Below, piece by piece: positions 33,743 through 45,191 of a DNA stretch of 64,000 nt. The notes beneath the pieces were generated by a model. That model worked only from the letters and a program-made list of their open reading frames with translations. It did not search any database and had not been told where the DNA came from. How positions within the stretch are numbered: position 1 is the first letter of the stretch; each line of letters begins with the position of its first letter. Both the position numbers and the translations under genes were made by a program. The stretch is from Pseudomonas urmiensis (GTDB lineage Bacteria; Pseudomonadota; Gammaproteobacteria; Pseudomonadales; Pseudomonadaceae). The stretch covers positions 2,051,001 through 2,115,000 of the forward strand of contig NZ_JABWRE020000001.1 of the NCBI RefSeq assembly GCF_014268815.2. Reading direction: 5' to 3'.

Positions 33743-34678
33743 TCAAGCCAACGGATGGAGTGCCCGGAACCCCTGGGCCTCCTCAACCAACCAGTCATGC
33801 ACCGCCCGCGCGCCCGGCTGGCTCAGCCCGCCTGGTGGGTAGTGCAGCACGTAGCGTTTATGATTGGCCACCGGCACCCCGAACGGCACGATCAACGCCC
33901 CGCGTTCCAATTCGTCGTTGAGCAGCGTGCGCCGCGCGATGGCCACGCCAACCCCGGCAATCGCCGCCTCGATGGTCAGGTGGTTGCGGTTGAAGGTGTG
34001 CCCGCGCCTCACATCCAGCCCAGCGGCGCCGATGCCCTCTAGATAGAACTCCCATTCGGCATACTCCGAGCTGCCGCGCCAGGCGGTAATGTCGTGCAGC
34101 AACGGATAGTGCATCAGGTCAGTCGGCCCGTGCAGCGGCGGGCGACCGCGCAGCAGCGCCGGGGAGCAGACCGGGAAGATCTGCTCATCCAGTAGCGGCG
34201 TGGAGAGCATGCCTGGATAGCTGCCGTCGTTGAGGTCAATGGCCAGGTCGAAATCATCCGGATGCAGCGCTTGGTTGCTGTCTTCAGCGACAAGCCGCAA
34301 CTCGATGTCCGGGTAGCGTTGCTGGAAACGCGGCAAGCGCGGCGTCAGCCATTTGGCAAGAAACGAGGGGATCGAACGCAGGCGCAAGGTGCCGCGGATC
34401 TCGCCGGCATCCAGGCGCAGTAACTCCGCCTCGATGCTGCCATAGGCCTCGGCCACCGTTTGTGCCAGGCGCTGGCCTTCGGCAGACAGCTCCACTCCGC
34501 GCGCCCGACGCAGAAACAGCCGGTAGCCCAGGCGCTCTTCGAGCTGGCGCATTTGCTGGCTGACCGCACCAGGAGTGATGTGCAGCTCCTCGGCGCAGCG
34601 AGTGAACGACAGGTGCCGCGCGGCACACGCGAACACATGCAGCCAGACATACATCTGGCCATTAAGTTGCCGCCTCAT
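33743..34678 (-). CDS. LysR-family regulator, DsdC/GcvA-like
   Basis: A 311-residue LysR protein: N-terminal winged helix-turn-helix ([27 protein letters not shown], seen as [19 protein letters not shown]) and a periplasmic-binding-like effector domain from about 95. The effector half ([26 protein letters not shown]) looks like DsdC, the D-serine-responsive activator. It is divergent from sdaA and sdaC, so it most likely activates serine use. AGGA precedes ATG 34678. A palindrome with LysR geometry (34681-34695) overlaps its own ribosome site, which would allow autoregulation. Effector identity is inferred from context. Confidence 0.85.
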   Translation of the reverse strand: MRRQLNGQMYVWLHVFACAARHLSFTRCAEELHITPGAVSQQMRQLEERLGYRLFLRRARGVELSAEGQRLAQTVAEAYGSIEAELLRLDAGEIRGTLRLRSIPSFLAKWLTPRLPRFQQRYPDIELRLVAEDSNQALHPDDFDLAIDLNDGSYPGMLSTPLLDEQIFPVCSPALLRGRPPLHGPTDLMHYPLLHDITAWRGSSEYAEWEFYLEGIGAAGLDVRRGHTFNRNHLTIEAAIAGVGVAIARRTLLNDELERGALIVPFGVPVANHKRYVLHYPPGGLSQPGARAVHDWLVEEAQGFRALHPLA

Positions 34679-34680
34679 TG

Positions 34681-34695
34681 TTTAGTCCTGCTAAA
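34681..34695. promoter_or_regulatory. Candidate LysR operator
   Basis: TTTAG-TCCTG-CTAAA is a perfect inverted repeat with the T-N11-A geometry of LysR sites. It starts 2 bases upstream of the regulator's start codon, overlapping its ribosome site, in the region shared with sdaA. Confidence 0.4.
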
Positions 34696-34824
34696 GGCTT
34701 GCTTAGAAACTTTCGTTGGTCATTATCAGTTGAGAGCGGCAGTATCGCCCAACTTGGCAATACCGTTCAATTTTTCCAGAGAGCCGTTGGCCGGTGCAGT
34801 AGGCCGCCACGGTCAGGCATTAGC

Positions 34825-36201
<1,377 letters not shown>

Positions 36202-36379
36202 TCTGCGCAGCGTTTGCTGTGTAAGCGTGCTTGCGCTGCGATTGAGGCTCAAGGGTCAACCTTGCTGCCTGTTCTGACGGCTCGCAGCCCAGGCCCGCTT
36301 GCACAGCAAGCGCGGCGCAACGCCTCTATTGCAACACCTGCTGTACCAGCAACAAAAACAACTACAAAGGCGATATCTG

Positions 36380-37687
36380 ATGACCGATGTACAAAGCACC
36401 ACGACTGTTCGTGCGGATTCGGCTGCCCCGGCTTCTGCCGTCGGCTCGACCACCTGGAACCGCCACGACACCACCTGGGCCTTGGGCCTGTATGGCACGG
36501 CGATCGGCGCGGGCACCTTGTTCCTGCCGATCAACGCCGGAGTGGGCGGTTTCTGGCCGCTGCTGATCCTGGCGCTGCTGGCGTTTCCGATGACCTTCTA
36601 TGCGCATCGGGCGCTGACGCGCTTCGTCCTGTCAGGGCGCAAAGGCGGCAACGAAGACATCACCGAAGTGGTCGAGGAGCACTTCGGCACCGGTGCTGGC
36701 AAGCTGATCACCGCGTTGTATTTTTTGGCCATCTTCCCGATCCTGCTGGTCTACAGCGTCGCCCTGACCAACACCTTGACCAGCTTCCTTGAGCATCAGC
36801 TGCACGTCCCTGCGCCACCGCGGGCAGTGCTGTCGCTGTTGTTGATCTGCGGGTTGATGATCGTGGTGCGCTGCGGTCAGCAGATCATCGTCAAGGCCAT
36901 GAGCGTGCTGGTGTATCCGTTCGTGACGTCGCTGTTGCTGCTCGCCCTGAGCTTGATCCCGAACTGGAACGGTGCCTTTCTGGCCCAAGCCAACGAGGGT
37001 ATCAGCGCATCGAAGCTGCTCTTGACCCTGTGGCTGGCGATTCCGGTGATGGTGTTCTCGTTCAACCACTCGCCGATCATCTCGGCGTTCGCTGTCGATC
37101 AGAAACACCGTTACGGCGCAGCTGCCGATCGCAAGAGTGGCCGTACCCTGGCCACTGCACACCTGATGATGGTACTGACGGTGATGTTCTTCTGCTTCAG
37201 TTGCGTGCTGGCGTTGAGCCCGGCCGACCTGGCTGCGGCCAAGGAGCAGAACATTTCCGTGCTGTCGTACCTGGCCAACCACTTCCAGACGCCGGTGATT
37301 GCCTTCGTGGCGCCGCTAATTGCCCTGGTGGCGATCACCAAGTCGTTCCTGGGCCACTACATCGGTGCCAGCGAGGGCTTCCAGGGGATGATCGTCAAGA
37401 GCCTGCGCGGGCAGGGCAAGGCCTGGCCGGCCAAGCGTCTGGAGCGGATCACGGCCGTGTTCATGGTGCTGGCTTGCTGGATCGTGGCGACGCTCAATCC
37501 GAGCATCCTGGGGCTGATCGAGAGCATGGGCGGGCCTGTGATTGCCTGCTTGCTGTTCCTCATGCCGATGTATGCCGTGCGCCGGGTGCCGTCGCTGCGC
37601 AAATACTCGGGCACGTTGTCGAACGTGTTCGTGACCTTGGTGGGGCTGATTACCCTGTCGGCGATCTTCTATAGCTTTATCGCCTGA
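36380..37687 (+). CDS. HAAAP-family serine/threonine transporter (SdaC-like)
   Basis: A 435-residue inner-membrane permease with about eleven helices, of the hydroxy/aromatic amino acid permease family. It opens GLYGTAIGAGTLFLPINAGVGG (in blocks TAIGAGTLFLPINAG), the family signature, and has SFNHSPIISAFAVDQKHRYG and KSFLGHYIGASEGF further on, like E. coli SdaC. It would import L-serine with protons for SdaA. ATG 36380 has AAAGG about 9 bases upstream. A 178-base gap follows sdaA, then a strong hairpin closes the unit after this gene. Serine is favoured as substrate by context; threonine or others are possible. Confidence 0.9.
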   Translation: MTDVQSTTTVRADSAAPASAVGSTTWNRHDTTWALGLYGTAIGAGTLFLPINAGVGGFWPLLILALLAFPMTFYAHRALTRFVLSGRKGGNEDITEVVEEHFGTGAGKLITALYFLAIFPILLVYSVALTNTLTSFLEHQLHVPAPPRAVLSLLLICGLMIVVRCGQQIIVKAMSVLVYPFVTSLLLLALSLIPNWNGAFLAQANEGISASKLLLTLWLAIPVMVFSFNHSPIISAFAVDQKHRYGAAADRKSGRTLATAHLMMVLTVMFFCFSCVLALSPADLAAAKEQNISVLSYLANHFQTPVIAFVAPLIALVAITKSFLGHYIGASEGFQGMIVKSLRGQGKAWPAKRLERITAVFMVLACWIVATLNPSILGLIESMGGPVIACLLFLMPMYAVRRVPSLRKYSGTLSNVFVTLVGLITLSAIFYSFIA

Positions 37688-37690
37688 TCA

Positions 37691-37725
37691 CAGGCCTTGG
37701 GGCTGCATAGCAGCCCCAAGGCCTG
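37691..37725. terminator. Bidirectional hairpin between convergent genes
   Basis: A perfect 15-base stem (CAGGCCTTGGGGCTG at 37691-37705, complement at 37711-37725) with loop CATAG begins 3 bases after the transporter stop. It also lies 33 bases beyond the end of the opposing lipoprotein gene, so it may stop transcription both ways. Confidence 0.75.
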
Positions 37726-37758
37726 CAATAACCGCCCTGAGCAATGGCGCTCAGCTGT

Positions 37759-38436
37759 TCAACGGGCCTTCTGCTTGAGCGCAACGAAGCTCTTGCGCAT
37801 GTCGCTCGCCCAGCCATCGAGCACCGGCTTGACGTCTTCCAGGGTCAATTGCTGGGTGTCGTTCTCCAACTCCTTGCCACTGCCCTTGCGCACCACCTGC
37901 GCGAGCACCTTCTGATTAGCCCCATCCAGGAAGGCCGCCTCCACGGCGATATCCACGGCCTGATCACGCCCACCAGCGGCCGTGTTCACCGCCGCGGCGA
38001 CCAGCGCGATCGGGATCACTTCATAAGGCTTCAGGCCCTCGGTATGGGTCGATACCGCGGTGATGGCCGGGCGCACCACGATAGTCCCTGGCCCAGGTGC
38101 CTTGGCCAAGGTCATCACGCTGCCCAGTTCTCGGCGCATGGCGTCGTTGAAGTAGCGGGTGATGGCTTGCAGCGTTTGCGTCGAGATCACCGATGTCGCT
38201 TGCGGCTTGGGATAGAACTGGCTCGGCTCGATGAAAACCTGGTTGTAATCGCGGGCTTTGATGTTGGGGTCAATCCAGCGCATCACCGGCTGGCCGGAAA
38301 TGCTTTCGGCAGGCTGGAGGCGACTGTAATCGTTGAGAAACCCTGAGTACTGGCTAGGATCGACACGGTTGCTCGAGCATGCCGCCAGGGCTAGCAGGGC
38401 GGCGCACAGCAGGGTGGCGCGGGGCAGTGATTTCAT
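37759..38436 (-). CDS. DUF3313-type lipoprotein
   Basis: A 225-residue exported lipoprotein. The signal peptide ends in a lipobox (LLALAACSS, Cys near residue 20), followed by QYSGFLNDYSRLQP and MRWIDPNIKARDYNQVFIEP, which match the DUF3313 family of Pseudomonas and related bacteria. The rest alternates strands and helices without membrane helices. ATG 38436 gives the cleanest signal peptide; a start at 38472 would add residues ahead of it. Ser-Asn after the lipid Cys, with no Asp at +2, suggests outer-membrane sorting. Function unknown. Confidence 0.85.
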   Translation of the reverse strand: MKSLPRATLLCAALLALAACSSNRVDPSQYSGFLNDYSRLQPAESISGQPVMRWIDPNIKARDYNQVFIEPSQFYPKPQATSVISTQTLQAITRYFNDAMRRELGSVMTLAKAPGPGTIVVRPAITAVSTHTEGLKPYEVIPIALVAAAVNTAAGGRDQAVDIAVEAAFLDGANQKVLAQVVRKGSGKELENDTQQLTLEDVKPVLDGWASDMRKSFVALKQKAR

Positions 38437-38665
38437 GATGTAGGGCATCCATTGAGGGGACGGCCAGAACAACGCTAGCAGGTGCTTGGCGCTTGGCCAG
38501 CTTTAGCCTGGGCAGTCATAAAAATGGCGGCTGTGTTTCGCTGATCAGCGTGTGCCGCTGCCGATTGTCGGCATTTTGACTTTTCTCCTTGGCGGCGAGC
38601 GACAGTCGTACTACATATCAAAGGTGGCATTTTGCCTCGACGCCTTTTTCGAAGGATGATCACTC

Positions 38666-40609
38666 ATGCGTCAGGAAAGTTACCGCTCCGATATTGACGG
38701 TTTGCGCGCGGTGGCGGTGATTGCCGTGTTCCTGCATCACCTGAACACCTCGTTGTTGCCGGGCGGTTTCGTCGGCGTCGACATCTTTTTTGTCATCTCC
38801 GGCTACCTGATCACCTCGCAAGTGTTCCAGGAGGTGCGTCAAGGTAGCTTCTCGCTCAAAAGCTTCTATCAGCGACGGATCAACCGCATCGTGCCTGCGC
38901 TGGCAACGGTGCTGTTGGTGTGCGTGGTGCTCGGCGCCTTCTTGCTGTCACCGGTAGACCTGATGCGGCTCAACGCCAATGCCCTGTTCGCCCTGTTGGG
39001 GGTGTCGAACATCTTCATCTGGCTCAAGTACGGCAACTACTTTGCCGCCGACGCCGGTGAAGCGCCGCTGCTGCATACCTGGTCGCTGGGTATCGAAGAG
39101 CAGTTCTATGTGGTCTGGCCATTGCTGGTGCTGTTGGTCTATCGCGTGGCGCCACGGCATTTGTTGTGGGTGCTGGGGGGCGGGCTGGTGCTGGCGATAG
39201 GCGTTTCGCAGTATGCGACTGGGGTGTTCGCTACGGCGTCTTACTATTTGCTGCCAACCCGCTTTTTCGAACTGATGCTCGGCGGCTGGTTGGGTATTTG
39301 GCACTTGCAACATACGCCGCGGGTTGGCCGGATGACATCGCTGGGGTGTTCGCTGCTTGGCTACCTGTTGATTGGCTCGTCGCTATTGCTGCTTAGCGAG
39401 GGCGCGCCGTTCCCAGGGTTGAATGCCTTGTGGCCGTGCCTGGGGGCAGCATTGCTGATCCATGCCGGGGTCAGCGGCGGTCCTTCGCCGGTTCTCGGTT
39501 GCCGACCGATGGTGTTCGTCGGGCTGATCTCGTATTCGCTTTATCTATGGCATTGGCCGCTGATTGCCTACCTCAATTACCTTGAGGTGCCGATGACCTT
39601 TGCCCTTGGCTGTGGGGTGGTCGCCGGCGCGCTGCTGTTGGCCTGGCTGTCCTGGCGCTATGTGGAAAAACCCATGCGCCGCAGTGGCGTAAAGCTTGGT
39701 TTCGCCCAGGTGTTCGCGCGCCGCTTCGCCGTGCCGGCCCTGGGCTTGGCGCTGTTGGCAGGGGTCACGCAGCAGTTCAGCGGCTTCCCGCAGCGCTTCA
39801 GCCCGCAGGTGCTGGCCCTGGAGGCGATGACCCTGGAGCGGCCAGCAGAGATTCGCCGCGGCTGTCACGTGCCCAGCGGGCTGTACCGCACCGAGCCGGA
39901 TGACACCTGCCGCCTTGGTGCGGCGAAAGCGGCTATCGACGGCATCCTGGTCGGCGATTCGGTGGCCAACCATTTCAGCGGCATGGTCGATATCCTGGCA
40001 CGCCCAGACGGCATCAGCCTGATGGACTACACCCTCGACTCCTGTGCGCCAGTGCTGGGCTACAACGGCGGCATGCCAGGGGCCTACGCCGATCATTGCG
40101 CTCAACGAAACCAACGGGTGTACGCCTTGATCGAGGCCAAGCGTTATCCCTACGTGGTACTGGCGGGTAACTGGCCGAACAACGAATCGGTTGGGCCGGC
40201 GATCGAGGCCAGTCTGGCGCGGGTGGTGGCCAGCAGCGGGCAGGTGATCGTGATCCTCAGAAACCAGCCGATCGACAAAGCCGCGACCTGCCCGATACGG
40301 CGGCTGATGTTTGGCCTTGAGCATCCGTGTGAAGCCGCTGAGACGCCACTACCGCAGTATTGGGCGCAGATTCGCGGCAAGTATCCGCAGGTGCGCTTCA
40401 TCGACCCCAACCAAGTGATTTGCCCCAATGGCCTGTGCAGTCCGTTGATCGATGGCAAGTTGCTGTATCTGGATAACGGCCATTTGAACGAGGTCGGCTC
40501 GCGGTTTATCGGCCAGACCTTGCTGGAACGGGGGTATTCACTGCTCAAGGATCCTCGGCCGCAGGTGGTCAGCACCAACGCGCCCGGCAAAGCTGACCGG
40601 TCGAACTAA
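38666..40609 (+). CDS. OafA/YrhL-type O-acyltransferase with C-terminal SGNH domain
   Basis: A 647-residue inner-membrane protein. The first part (about 6-345) is an acyltransferase_3 domain with ten or so helices: YRSDIDGLRAVAVIAVFLHHL, seen as DGLRAVAVIAVFLHH, gives the catalytic His, and FVGVDIFFVISGYLIT follows. The second part is a periplasmic SGNH domain with GDSVANHFSGM (about 430) and the Asp/His block YLDNGHLNEVGS (about 600). Such fusions O-acetylate LPS O-antigen, peptidoglycan or exopolysaccharide. GAAGGA precedes ATG 38666. It stands alone; its target could be the LPS or the exopolysaccharide made by the operon 7 kb upstream, but nothing in the sequence decides it. Confidence 0.92.
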   Translation: MRQESYRSDIDGLRAVAVIAVFLHHLNTSLLPGGFVGVDIFFVISGYLITSQVFQEVRQGSFSLKSFYQRRINRIVPALATVLLVCVVLGAFLLSPVDLMRLNANALFALLGVSNIFIWLKYGNYFAADAGEAPLLHTWSLGIEEQFYVVWPLLVLLVYRVAPRHLLWVLGGGLVLAIGVSQYATGVFATASYYLLPTRFFELMLGGWLGIWHLQHTPRVGRMTSLGCSLLGYLLIGSSLLLLSEGAPFPGLNALWPCLGAALLIHAGVSGGPSPVLGCRPMVFVGLISYSLYLWHWPLIAYLNYLEVPMTFALGCGVVAGALLLAWLSWRYVEKPMRRSGVKLGFAQVFARRFAVPALGLALLAGVTQQFSGFPQRFSPQVLALEAMTLERPAEIRRGCHVPSGLYRTEPDDTCRLGAAKAAIDGILVGDSVANHFSGMVDILARPDGISLMDYTLDSCAPVLGYNGGMPGAYADHCAQRNQRVYALIEAKRYPYVVLAGNWPNNESVGPAIEASLARVVASSGQVIVILRNQPIDKAATCPIRRLMFGLEHPCEAAETPLPQYWAQIRGKYPQVRFIDPNQVICPNGLCSPLIDGKLLYLDNGHLNEVGSRFIGQTLLERGYSLLKDPRPQVVSTNAPGKADRSN

Positions 40610-40783
40610 GACAATCTTCTACTGTTTGCGTGCACTGGCTGACTGAGCAGTGTCACGGGCAATGTGGGGTACCTGTGCCCGTTCGATTTGCCCATAACGC
40701 CGGACCAGTTAGGGCAACGGCTGCGCCGTTGAAATTTCCCACAATGCGCCCTGATTCCGCCGACTTATCACTGCTGCCCATCA

Positions 40784-40812
40784 TTGGAAACTATACCCGT
40801 AAAGGGTATGGT
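40784..40812 (+). promoter_or_regulatory. Promoter with embedded palindromic operator
   Basis: TTGGAA at 40784-40789 and TATGGT at 40807-40812 are 17 bases apart. Between them and over the -10 lies the perfect inverted repeat ATACCC-GTAAA-GGGTAT (40793-40809). The next gene is the HTH protein at 40910, so this looks like an autoregulated promoter. In the 174 bases between 40610 and 40783 I see only weak hairpins and no gene. Confidence 0.65.
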
Positions 40813-40909
40813 TAAGGCCGACTCACATTTGCCGGCAGGGTATTTCTCGAATTATCTGCTGCTGCCTTGGCGAAGGCCCTCAGGGCAGGTGTACTGATGG
40901 AGGTGTGCT

Positions 40910-41215
40910 GTGAGCAGCAAACTTATTGAGTCGTTGCGTGATGACCTTACTGCACTGCATCAAGCAGGGGCGGTGGGCAAGGTTACGCTGCGCGACTTCG
41001 AGGCGATTTGCCCCGCGCCGGTGCGCGATTTCAGCGCGCTGGATATCCGCCGTTTGCGCGAAACGCTCAATTTCAGTCAGCCGGTCTTCGCCCTGCATCT
41101 GCATACCAGCGCGTCCACTGTACGCAAGTGGGAGCAGGGCGAAACACGGCCAGCCGGGCCTGCGTTAAAGCTGCTCAATGTCATTGCTGACAAGGGGCTG
41201 CAGGCCATTCTTTGA
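40910..41215 (+). CDS. HTH (XRE-type) regulator resembling a HigA/RelE-partner antitoxin, no toxin gene present
   Basis: A 101-residue protein. The opening GKVTLRDFEAICPAPV and the helix-turn-helix LRETLNFSQPVFALHLHTSASTVRKWEQGETRPAG, visible as NFSQPVFALHLHTSASTV and KWEQGETRPAG, match the antitoxin half of reverse-order type II modules in which a RelE/HigB-like toxin comes first. No such toxin frame is found upstream or downstream; the only upstream frame (40808-40897, 29 codons) has no toxin likeness. The start is GTG 40910 with TGGAGG about 8 bases before it. A palindromic operator in its promoter suggests self-repression. It may be a leftover antitoxin or a stand-alone regulator. Confidence 0.8.
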   Translation: MSSKLIESLRDDLTALHQAGAVGKVTLRDFEAICPAPVRDFSALDIRRLRETLNFSQPVFALHLHTSASTVRKWEQGETRPAGPALKLLNVIADKGLQAIL

Positions 41216-41233
41216 AGCGCTGCCCGTCGCAGG

Positions 41234-42529
41234 CTAGCCCAGCACCTCGCGCAGCCGGTACCACATCATCCCCAGCGCCAGCAGCGGCGAGCGCAGGGCC
41301 TTGCCTCCCGGGAAGGTCAGGTGCGGGACTGCGCTGAATACATCCAAGCCCTGGCTATGACCGAGCGCGATGGCTTCGGCCAACAGCTTGGCGGTCCAGT
41401 GGGTGACATTCAGGCCGTGCCCTGAATAGCCCTGGGCGTAGTAGACGTTGGGATACTGGCTGAGCCGACCGACTTGCGGGAAGCGGTTGGCAGTGATGCC
41501 GATCATGCCGCCCCACTGATAGTCGATGCGTACACCGGCCAGTTGCGGGAACACCTTGAGGACCTTGGGCAGCATGTAGGCGCCAATGTCCTTGGGATCG
41601 CGCCCGGAGTAGTGGCAGGCACCGCCGAACAACAAGCGGCGGTCGGCGGTGAGGCGGTAGTAGTCCAGGCCGACTTTCTGGTCGCACATCGCCATGTTCT
41701 GAGGGATCAGCGTCTTGGCCAACTGCTCTGGCAGCGGTTCGCTGGCTACAACGTAGCTGCCCGCGGGCAGTACCTTGCCGCTCAGGCGTGGTTCGAGTTC
41801 GTCCAGGTGGGCGTTGCAACCCAGTACCAGACTCTTGGCCCGCACGCTGCCACGGGCGCAGTGCAGGGTTACCGTGCTGCCGTGCTCGATGCGCAGCACA
41901 GGGCTCTGCTCGAAGATCTGTACGCCCAGGCCTGCGGCTGCGCGGGCTTCGCCTTGCACCAGGTCGAGTGGGTGCAGGTGCCCTGAGCCCATGTCGATCA
42001 GGCCACCTGCGTACTGCTCGCTGGCGACCACTTCATGCATCCGCTCGGCACTGACCAGGCGCGTTTCGTGGCGGTAGCCGAGGCTGGCCAGCTCTTGCTG
42101 TTCATCGCTGAAGGCAGCGAACTGCGCCGGGGTGTTGGCCAGTTCGCAAAAGCCCCAGTGCAAATCGCACTGGATGTCGTATTGGGCGATGCGCTGGCGG
42201 ACCAACTCGACCGAATCGATCCCGGCGTGCTTGAGGTAGCGCACGCCGTCCTGGCCGACGTAGCGGGCAAAGCCACTGACGTCATGGCCGATGCCGCGAA
42301 TCAGCTGGCCGCCGTTGCGCCCGCTGGCGCCCCAGCCAATCCGCCGGGCCTCCAGGAGGATCACCGAAAGCCCGCGCTCGGCCAGCTCCAGGGCGGTGTT
42401 GACCCCGGTAAGACCACCCCCGACCACGCAGACATCGGCAATGAGCGCGCCTTCGAGTGCAGGGTAGGGCGTCGTCGCCCGCGCGCTGGCAGCGTAGTAG
42501 GAGGCAGTGTGGTGAGTATCAAGGGACAT
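41234..42529 (-). CDS. puuB: FAD-dependent gamma-glutamylpolyamine oxidase (PuuB/PauB-like)
   Basis: A 431-residue DAO-fold flavoprotein. VCVVGGGLTGVNTALELAERG is the FAD dinucleotide loop (seen as VVGGGLTGVNTALELAE), SGRNGGQLIRGIG follows, and GYSGHGLNVTHWTAKLLAEA near the end is characteristic of gamma-glutamylputrescine oxidases. It would oxidise gamma-glutamyl-putrescine to the aldehyde with release of ammonia and H2O2. It is third in an operon after a glutamyl-polyamine synthetase and a polyamine-binding protein (14 bases from the latter). Pseudomonas have several such paralogs with different polyamine preferences, so the exact substrate is open. Confidence 0.88.
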   Translation of the reverse strand: MSLDTHHTASYYAASARATTPYPALEGALIADVCVVGGGLTGVNTALELAERGLSVILLEARRIGWGASGRNGGQLIRGIGHDVSGFARYVGQDGVRYLKHAGIDSVELVRQRIAQYDIQCDLHWGFCELANTPAQFAAFSDEQQELASLGYRHETRLVSAERMHEVVASEQYAGGLIDMGSGHLHPLDLVQGEARAAAGLGVQIFEQSPVLRIEHGSTVTLHCARGSVRAKSLVLGCNAHLDELEPRLSGKVLPAGSYVVASEPLPEQLAKTLIPQNMAMCDQKVGLDYYRLTADRRLLFGGACHYSGRDPKDIGAYMLPKVLKVFPQLAGVRIDYQWGGMIGITANRFPQVGRLSQYPNVYYAQGYSGHGLNVTHWTAKLLAEAIALGHSQGLDVFSAVPHLTFPGGKALRSPLLALGMMWYRLREVLG

Positions 42530-42543
42530 GGCGCGTACTCGGC

Positions 42544-43641
<1,098 letters not shown>

Positions 43642-43681
43642 TCATTGGTATTTTTCTTGGGTCTGTTGCGAGTGTTGCGGA

Positions 43682-45040
43682 TCAGACGCTGAGCATCAGG
43701 AACTCACGCTCCCAGGAGCTGATCACGCGCTTGAAGTTCTCGTGTTCGGCACGCTTGACCGCCACATAGCCTTGGACGAACTGGCGGCCCAGGTAGGTCT
43801 GCAGAATTTCGCAGTCTTCCATGTGCTGCAGGGCGTCTTCGATGGTGATCGGCAGACGCAGGTTGCGCCGCTCGTAGGCACGGCCTTGGACCGCTGCGCT
43901 CGGCTCGATCTTCTCGACCATGCCCAGGTAGCCACACAGCAGGCTCGCCGCGATGGCCAGGTACGGGTTGGCATCGGCGCCCGGCAGGCGGTTCTCGACC
44001 CGCATCGCTTCGGGGCTCGAGGTCGGCACGCGCAAGCCGGCGGTGCGGTTTTCTTCGCCCCACTCGACGTTCACCGGCGCCGAGGTATCGGGCAGGAAGC
44101 GGCGGAACGAGTTGACGTTGGGGGCGAACATCGGCAGCACTTTGGGGATGTACTTCTGCAGGCCGCCAATGTGATGCAGGAACAGCTCGCTCATGCTGCC
44201 ATCGTCGTTGGCGAAGATTGGCTTGCCAGTGGCAATGTCGACCACGCTTTGGTGCAGGTGCATGGCGCTGCCCGGCTCGTCGGTAATCGGCTTGGCCATG
44301 AAGGTCGCGGCGACGTTGTGCTTGAGCGCCGCCTCACGCATGGTGCGCTTGAACACGGTGATCTGGTCGGCGAGGTCGAGCGCGTCGCCGTGACGGAAGT
44401 TGATTTCCATCTGCGCCGGGCCGTCTTCATGGATCAGCGTGTCCAGGTCCAGCCCCTGGATTTCGCACCAGTCGTAGACGTCTTCGAACAGTGGGTCGAA
44501 TTCGTTGGCGGCATCGATGGAGAACGACTGCCGACCGCTCTCGGCGCGCCCCGAACGGCCCAGTGGCACTTGCAGGGGCAAGTCCGGGTCTTCGCAGCGC
44601 TTGGTCAGGTAGAACTCCATCTCCGGCGCGACGATAGGCTGCCAGCCTTTGTCGGCGTACAGCTTGAGGACCTTTTTCAGCACGTTGCGCGGCGACAGTT
44701 CGATCGGGTTGCCTTGTTTGTCGAAGGTGTCGTGGATCACGATCGCGGTCGGCTCGATCGCCCACGGGATCTGGTACACCGCACTAGGGTCGGGGCGGCA
44801 GACCATGTCGATGTCGGCAGGGTCAAGCAGGTCGTAGTAGATGTCGTCGTCGACATAGTCGCCGGTGACGGTCTGCAGCAGCACGCTCTCTGGCAGGCGC
44901 ATGCCGCGCTCATGGAGGAACTTGGCGGTCGGCGCGATCTTGCCGCGGGCGATGCCGGTCAGGTCGCTGATCACGCATTCGACTTCAGTGATGCGGTGTT
45001 CTTTCAGCCACGTGGACAGCTGATCGAAAGGGGCGTTCAT
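43682..45040 (-). CDS. puuA: Gamma-glutamylpolyamine synthetase (glutamine synthetase family, PuuA/SpuI-like)
   Basis: A 452-residue glutamine-synthetase-fold enzyme that ligates glutamate to a polyamine with ATP, the first step of the gamma-glutamyl pathway. Motifs include EVECVISDLTGIARGK at the N terminus, the metal-binding PEMEFYL, AQMEINFRHGDALDLAD, PGSAMHLHQSVVD and ENRTAGLRVP. The sequence lacks the adenylylation loop of true GlnA and matches SpuI/PauA-type Pseudomonas proteins. ATG 45040 (MNAPFDQL) has AGAGGT upstream; a start at 45070 has none. It leads the polyamine operon and is divergent from an AraC-type regulator. Confidence 0.92.
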   Translation of the reverse strand: MNAPFDQLSTWLKEHRITEVECVISDLTGIARGKIAPTAKFLHERGMRLPESVLLQTVTGDYVDDDIYYDLLDPADIDMVCRPDPSAVYQIPWAIEPTAIVIHDTFDKQGNPIELSPRNVLKKVLKLYADKGWQPIVAPEMEFYLTKRCEDPDLPLQVPLGRSGRAESGRQSFSIDAANEFDPLFEDVYDWCEIQGLDLDTLIHEDGPAQMEINFRHGDALDLADQITVFKRTMREAALKHNVAATFMAKPITDEPGSAMHLHQSVVDIATGKPIFANDDGSMSELFLHHIGGLQKYIPKVLPMFAPNVNSFRRFLPDTSAPVNVEWGEENRTAGLRVPTSSPEAMRVENRLPGADANPYLAIAASLLCGYLGMVEKIEPSAAVQGRAYERRNLRLPITIEDALQHMEDCEILQTYLGRQFVQGYVAVKRAEHENFKRVISSWEREFLMLSV

Positions 45041-45191
45041 ACAGACCTCTTGGTTGGGTTTTGGTGGCACATCGTTTCAAGGAATCTTCCCAGCTGATGC
45101 GCTGAGGGCTATCTTGGTCGCAGCCCACAGGGTTGATCTATCCACTTCCTTCGGCAATGAATGCACCAAAAGAGTGCATATAGGACATCGC

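Noticed and set aside
36213..36309. Imperfect long-range inverted repeat (TGCTGTGTAAGC against GCTTGCACAGCA) between sdaA and the transporter
   Set aside because: Arms are short with about 70 bases between; no evidence of a riboswitch or terminator.
40657..40680. ACGGGCA/TGCCCGT pair after the acyltransferase gene
   Set aside because: Short stem, long loop and no T run; too weak to call a terminator.
40808..40897. A 29-codon frame upstream of the orphan HTH gene, possible toxin remnant
   Set aside because: Its start codon lies inside the -10 box of the promoter and the translation has no likeness to RelE/HigB toxins.
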